Positions 8,395 to 12,500 of a DNA stretch of 12,500 bases are shown one piece after another; position 1 is the first letter of the stretch; every line of letters begins with the position of its first letter. The position numbers and the translations under genes are program-made. The DNA is taken from assembly GCA_016946835.1 (NCBI GenBank), contig JACVTC010000070.1, positions 227,501-240,000 of the forward strand, given 5' to 3'. The notes beneath the pieces were generated by a model, which searched no databases, was not told the origin of the DNA, and saw nothing but the letters and a program-made list of their open reading frames with translations. The stretch comes from Neocallimastix lanati (nom. inval.). Taxonomy: Eukaryota; Neocallimastigomycota; Neocallimastigomycetes; Neocallimastigales; Neocallimastigaceae.

Positions 8395-9849
8395 ATGAAT
8401 ACCAAGATATTTGTTTTTATATTTTTATTCGTTCTTGTTTTAATGGTAAGAGCTGCTGATGAAGCAGCAGATACTAATACTAACACTGATAATAAAGCTG
8501 ATACTGAAACGGATGAAAAAGCAAATACTAATACAAATGTAAATGCTAATACAAATGCTAATACAAATACTAATAATAACAATAAGAATAACAATAACAA
8601 TGCTAATACTAATACTGATGCAAATACTACGACCGACGTTAAAACAGATGATAAAGCTAATACTAACACCCCAACAAATAATAATTCAGGAAATACCGAA
8701 GATAATACTAATAAAAACAATGATTTAGGTGATGGTCCAATTGATACTATCAATAATACTAATACAACTCTTGATGCTTGTGGTACAACAAGTTCTCAAC
8801 TTGGTATGTTTTCCTTTAGTAAACCAATTTCAAAGAGGTAAATAATAATGATTATGATTATGATTATAATAATAATAATAATAATAAATGAAATAAATTT
8901 ATTAATTATATATATATATATTTTTATCTTAAAATTAATAATAAATACATATATATTACAATCATTAAAATATTTATCAAAATTTTTATATATTTTATAA
9001 TTAAATAAAAAAAGTGTTTTAGTTCAATTCTCAAACTTTACTATCATTTGGTATTACAATAATATTATTTATGATAATTATGCATATCCAACAAATAATA
9101 TTACTATAAGTTTATTTTATGAAGAAGATGGTAATTCTAATAATTGGGCAAGGTATTTATTGAAAGATTAAGTTTTAATATTTTTATTTTTATTTTTTTT
9201 TTATTGTTTTTTTTTTTTATCATTATCCTTTTTATCCTTATTATTATTTTTTATCAAAAATCAAGCAAGCAATATATTAATTGGATCTAAAATTTTAAAA
9301 AAAAAAAAAAATTATTTATTTATATTTAATTATTTATTATTATTATTATTTTTATTTTTATTTTTATTGTATTAAATTATCTTTTATTTTGTTTTGGCTT
9401 TATTTTTATCTTTATTTTTTTCAAACTATTAAAATAGTTCATGGAAGAATCCAGTTTGGGAAAAAACTTTAGCTATGAGTGAAATTGAAGAAGGTCCAAC
9501 TCTTACAAATAATGTTAGATCCTATCAATGGAATTGGAGAATTATGTATGATGACAAGGGTGCAAATACAGAAGGTTTCAAACAGTCATTAAGAACTAAT
9601 GAAAAATATAAACTTAGAATTAGTGGTGATGGAAAAGATATTCAAAGAAACGAAAATCTTAAATGTTATCAAGATGGTGATATTATGCCCGGTACAACTC
9701 GTGCATTTTATATTGTCGAAAATAATTATGTTCCAATATATTCACCAATGAAAATTACTGATGGAGCTTTTAGTATATCATCGATAAAAATTTTAAGTCA
9801 AATTATATTTTCAATAGTTATTACCTTTTTCTATCTTTTAATGAATTAA
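8395..9849 (+). CDS. Secreted, probably GPI-anchored surface protein with Thr/Asn-rich linker, three exons
   Basis: The model is join(8395..8803,9023..9152,9438..9849), 951 nt, 316 residues plus stop. The first intron is phase 1 and the second phase 2. An in-frame TAA at 8353-8355 lies upstream with no other ATG between. Residues 1-20 are a signal peptide (hydrophobic KIFVFIFLFVLVLMV, likely cleaved at VRA|AD). Residues 22-125 are a Thr/Asn/Asp/Ala-rich linker with NANTNANTNTN-type repeats. From about 129 to 290 is a domain with beta-strand character: FTIIWYYN, NITISLFY, SYQWNWRI, YKLRISGDG and MKITDGAFS. This order resembles Ig-like fungal wall domains (Kre9/Knh1-like or DUF7137-like), but I cannot assign a family. 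There are two lumenal cysteines, 129 and 256, which might pair, and several N-glycosylation sequons (for example N141-F-T). Residues 296-316 are hydrophobic and end the protein, preceded by small residues (DGA, 289-291; SISS, 292-295), a pattern fitting GPI attachment. A plain C-terminal membrane anchor is the alternative. It likely acts at the wall or plasma membrane. Confidence 0.85.
8518..8631 (+). repeat. Coding minisatellite of Thr/Asn/Ala codons
   Basis: Units of AATACTAATACAAATGCT type recur imperfectly across this part of exon 1, coding Asn-Thr-Asn-Ala-like steps. Copies differ mostly at third positions. The result is a hydrophilic spacer between signal peptide and folded domain, of the kind often variable in length in fungal surface proteins. 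Confidence 0.7.
8804..9022 (+). other. Intron 1 of the secreted-protein gene
   Basis: The donor is TTG|GTATGT, a strong fungal-type consensus, and the acceptor is GTTTTAG|TT; the intron is 219 nt and phase 1. The only open frame in exon 2 starts at 9025, which fits. An alternative pair (donor after 8837, acceptor after 9014) also keeps the frame and would add about 14 residues; I rank it lower because of the weaker acceptor. Confidence 0.75.
9153..9437 (+). other. Intron 2 of the secreted-protein gene
   Basis: The donor is CAAG|GTATTT and the acceptor is AAAATAG|TT; the intron is 285 nt and phase 2. The joined codon is AGT, giving NNWASSWKNP across the junction. Read-through would hit TAA at 9169-9171, so the splice is needed to join the two halves of the domain. 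The intron is rich in T runs. Confidence 0.85.
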
Positions 9850-10431
9850 TGAATTAAAAAAAAATGTTATAAAAAAATTAAAAAAATAAAAAAAAAAAAT
9901 AAATAAATAAAAATTTTAGAATAATCAGTGACAAAGTAGTTTTATAAATTATTAAAGAAATATATGTATTAAAAAAAAAAAAATGATAAATTTATAATTT
10001 ATCAAACCAAAAAAAAAATATATATATATATATATCATTACATATATTATTAAATATATAAATATTTATACATTAGTTAATTTTTTTAAAATCATGACAT
10101 TATTTTTACATAGTAGTTATAGTTATTTTTATCCTCATTATTTTATTTTAGTTTAATTTTTATTATATATCTTTTATTTCTTTAATTTCTTTTTATTTTT
10201 TATTTTTTATTTTTTATTTTTATATTTTTATATTTTTTTTTTTTTTTTTATATTTTATTTTTTTTTTTTATTACTATTATTATTTTTTTATTTATTTATT
10301 ATTTTTTTTTTCTTTCTAATTAAAAATTATTATAAATAAAAAATTTTTAGTATAAAATTTACTAATATTTAAAAAAAAAATAAAAATAAAAAATATTTAT
10401 ATATTTAATAAAAAATAAAAATAAAAAATAA

Positions 10432-10463
<32 letters not shown>

Positions 10464-11454
10464 AAATGAAAATGAAAAGAAAAATAAAAAATAAAGATAA
10501 AAATAAAAATAAAAATAAAAATAAAAATAAAAATAAAAGAATAAGAATAAAATAAAAGTAAATTATAATATAATATATAATAATAAATAATAAAATAAAA
10601 TGAAAAACAAAAAAAAAAAAACAGAAAAAAAATATTATTAAATAAAATATAATTAATTATTATTTCAAGTTAAAAATAATAAGAATAATAATAATAAGAA
10701 GAAATATATTTCTATTTTATATTATTAACTATTTTTATAATTTTAGAAAAACAAAATAATCAAAAAAAAAATTTTATTTTATTTATTATTTTATTTTTTA
10801 TTATATATATAATAACCTTAATTTATTATTTACAATTCTAAAATGAAAGTTCTAGTTCTATTAAGATAGTATAGCATTACATAGATATATGATAAATAAT
10901 AATATAAATATATTTTTTTTTTTAATCGTAAAAGAAAAAAAAAAAAAAAAAAAAAAAAACTATGGATATAATTATTTTTTTTTTTTTTCCTTTTTAGGGT
11001 TTATATTTACTTACGTTCGTATTAGAAAATAAATACATAAATACATAAATAAATGAATAAATAAATAAATAAATATACATATATAAATAAATAAATAAAA
11101 AAATTACTAAATTTGGATTTTATGATATGAATATGAATATGAATATGAAATTATTCTTTTTATTAATTCTTTACTCTTTTTAAATACTACCTTCCTTCAC
11201 TATTTATTTATTTTTTTTTTTTTTTTTTCTTTTGGTTGGTTTCTGTTTTAGTTTTTTTGTTCTTATATTTTATTTTTTGTTCATGTCTTTTTGTAATAAT
11301 AATAAAAAAAAAGTTATAAACAAAAAAAAAAAAAAAAAAAAAAAGGCAAAACAAAAACAAAAACAAAACAAGCAAACAAAAAAAAAAAAAATTAAGAAAT
11401 ATTAAAAATATATATATATATATAAAAAGAAGATATATTAAAAAATATATATAC

Positions 11455-11497
<43 letters not shown>

Positions 11498-11618
11498 TAT
11501 GATATTACGAGATGTGTACGAAATTATTTCTATCCAAGATTATACAAAAAAAAAAAAAAAAAAAAAAAAAAAATAAAATAAAAAATAAAAAAGGTCTCTT
11601 ATTGAATCTGATTAAAAC

Positions 11619-11642
<24 letters not shown>
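9850..11642. other. Intergenic simple-sequence DNA downstream of the secreted-protein gene
   Basis: No gene is seen. A small hairpin, TGATAAATT-TAT-AATTTATCA (9984-10004), lies about 135 bases after the stop. The rest is microsatellite-like: T/A hexamer-type repeats near 10190-10230, an AAAAAT tandem at about 10499-10538, AAAT repeats at 11030-11100, a TA run at 11459-11491, and several A runs. Short GC-richer patches at 10840-10890, 10995-11025 and 11500-11545 do not resemble anything I recognise. Confidence 0.65.
10499..10538 (+). repeat. AAAAAT hexamer tandem repeat
   Basis: About six to seven perfect consecutive copies of the hexamer are present, flanked by A-rich and ATG-containing near-copies. 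Confidence 0.85.
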
Positions 11643-11659
<17 letters not shown>

Positions 11660-11694
11660 AAGAGTCTCCTGACTCTTTATAATAATAATAATAA
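11643..11694. repeat. Perfect 24-bp inverted repeat with 4-nt loop
   Basis: The left arm is 11643-11666, the loop TCCT 11667-11670, and the right arm 11671-11694. The arms are exact reverse complements. The inner third is AAGAGTC/GACTCTT and the outer part is ATT/AAT repeat. The non-simple core makes this more than two facing microsatellites. As RNA it would be a stable hairpin on either strand. It sits about 330 bases downstream, on the minus strand, of the copia-type purine tract, so it may lie in or next to that element's LTR. Confidence 0.9.
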
Positions 11695-11699
11695 GAATT

Positions 11700-12026
11700 T
11701 TAGGTTTTTTTTTTACCAGTTTTTTTTTTATAATTTTTCTAAATTAAATGCTTTATTAATACAATGTGGCTTTTACATTACATTTTATTACATTAATCCC
11801 ATATTCTAAAAATTATTAAAATTATTATTATTATTAATTATTTATTAATAATTAGATATATAACACAAGTGTTTTATAAATGGTTAACAAAGATTTAAGG
11901 TACAGATAAAATTACATGTTTTTATATTTATATGTGGCTTGTTCTAGTTAATTTATATTTAATATAATATTTTATTAAATTTTAAGCTAGAGTATAACTT
12001 TATAAAGTTAAAAACATACGTTAACT
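11700..12026 (-). mobile_element. Probable 3' LTR sequence of a decayed copia element
   Basis: On the minus strand this follows directly after the pol remnant and its purine-rich tract and begins AGTTAACGTATG, close to the TGTTAACG expected at a copia LTR start (a T-to-A change at the first base would explain it). It contains two copies of AAGCCACA (minus strand), a word also present in the LTR-like island at 5738-6162. The far end is not recognisable; 11700 is a soft limit. Confidence 0.4.
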
Positions 12027-12044
12027 CTCCCACCGCCCCTCCTC
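12025..12044 (-). other. Polypurine tract of a copia-type element
   Basis: On the minus strand this is GAGGAGGGGCGGTGGGAGAG, 20 bases, 18 of them purines, in DNA that is otherwise nearly free of G runs. In LTR retrotransposons such a tract primes plus-strand synthesis and abuts the 3' LTR. Its place after an RNase H remnant and before TTAACG fits exactly. Confidence 0.7.
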
Positions 12045-12411
12045 AAATTAGATTTGTAATTACTAAAAATCTTATTTACAAATATACTCATTTTTGTACC
12101 ATTAACATCTTTTTTTTTTTTTTTTTTTTTTTTTTTGTGAAAGCTTCTGCTAAACATTTCTTTTTTGTATCTTTGTATTGTATTCTAATTTTAAACCTTT
12201 TTTTTTTTTTTTTTTTTTACTATATTATCTCTATTAAAATGAAATCTTTAATATCTATATGTGTTTTTAACTTTGTACTAATTTTACCATTTTTTAATTG
12301 TTATTTTTTTTTTTTTTACTTGACTAAATTATCTGTGAAAAATGATAATTGTTTTATTTTGATTTATTAATTCTTTTAAAAAAAAAAAAAAAAAAAATTT
12401 CTGATCCATAG

Positions 12412-12413
<2 letters not shown>

Positions 12414-12460
<47 letters not shown>
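12414..12460. repeat. 47-base T homopolymer
   Basis: This is the longest homopolymer in the window. It lies inside the copia remnant, between the DNQS-like and KHIDI-like pieces, and so was gained after the element stopped coding. Its exact length may be an assembly approximation. Confidence 0.8.
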
Positions 12461-12462
<2 letters not shown>

Positions 12463-12500
12463 TCCAGTCTGATATTGTGAGTTGTTCTGATTGATTTTCT

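Larger units (their letters stand above)
12023..12500 (-). pseudogene. Decayed Ty1/copia pol 3' end (RNase H terminus), partial
   Basis: Reading the minus strand from the window edge, in broken frames: ENQSEQLTISDWN (12499-12461; compare the family's DNQS...LT), KHIDIK then FI and E (12266-12220; the family's KHIDI-YHFIRE), LKLEYNTK (12194-12171; the family's leucine/glutamate/tyrosine strand before LAD), CLAEAFTK (the family's LADxFTKPL; 12159-12136), and NGTKMSIFVNKIF (12103-12065), ending NLRRGGG at the purine tract. The order and spacing match the end of copia RNase H. Stops, frameshifts and A/T runs (12110-12136, 12202-12218, 12414-12460) break it, so it cannot make protein. The 5' part of the element would lie beyond 12500. 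Confidence 0.75.

Noticed and set aside
8340-8753. Minus-strand 137-codon Leu/Val-rich frame
   Set aside because: It lies opposite the Thr/Asn-rich exon 1 of the secreted-protein gene; the hydrophobic composition is the reverse complement of Asn/Thr codons.
11208-11456. Minus-strand 82-codon Phe/Lys/Ile frame
   Set aside because: It is made of homopolymer and TA repeat with no domain or codon signal.
10499-11491. Short repeats as a possible CRISPR array
   Set aside because: The units are 2-6 base microsatellites without spacers.
12137-12370. Plus-strand 77-codon frame rich in Phe and Ile
   Set aside because: It is the antisense shadow of the copia remnant and of its A/T runs; it starts in a T tract, at GTG, and has no coding character of its own.

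Overview
The window looks like chromosomal DNA of a very AT-rich eukaryote, most likely an anaerobic gut fungus (Neocallimastigomycota); this assignment is inference. The evidence is GT-AG introns with in-phase junctions, A or T homopolymers of 25-47 bases between genes, long Asn-coding AAT tracts, a bHLH-zip factor of the fungal Ino4/Mlx-like type, and a decayed Ty1/copia element. A dictyostelid would share the AT bias and the Asn tracts, so it is the main alternative.

Layout. 1-1185 is empty AT-rich DNA. 1186-4080 (+) is one three-exon gene, rebuilt here as join(1186..1501,1791..2360,2570..4080), 798 residues. It encodes a nuclear bHLH-leucine-zipper factor with an AT-hook and a 54-residue Asn-dominated tract. 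4081-8394 is a 4.3 kb gap. It holds a 64-bp tandem duplication, an imperfect hairpin, a GC-elevated island at 5738-6162 with TGTTA...TAACA ends (probable solo LTR), a local duplication beside it (6213-6421), and a second, weaker island (7555-7720) that resembles part of the first and carries a single CACGTG box. 8395-9849 (+) is a second three-exon gene, join(8395..8803,9023..9152,9438..9849), 316 residues. It encodes a secreted protein with a Thr/Asn-rich linker, an Ig-like-looking domain and a hydrophobic GPI-type tail. 9850-11642 is simple-sequence DNA. 11643-11694 is a perfect 24-bp hairpin. 12023-12500 (-) is the 3' end of a decayed Ty1/copia pol gene (RNase H end), followed on that strand by a purine-rich tract and probable LTR sequence running toward about 11700.

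The two genes have no evident shared pathway. One is a transcription factor with the residues that normally read CACGTG, and the other is a cell-surface protein with one CACGTG about 0.8 kb upstream; a regulatory link is only a hypothesis. The other clear theme is copia-type debris being diluted by homopolymer growth: the recognisable pieces of the copia reading frame at 12045-12500 are separated by A/T runs of up to 47 bases.
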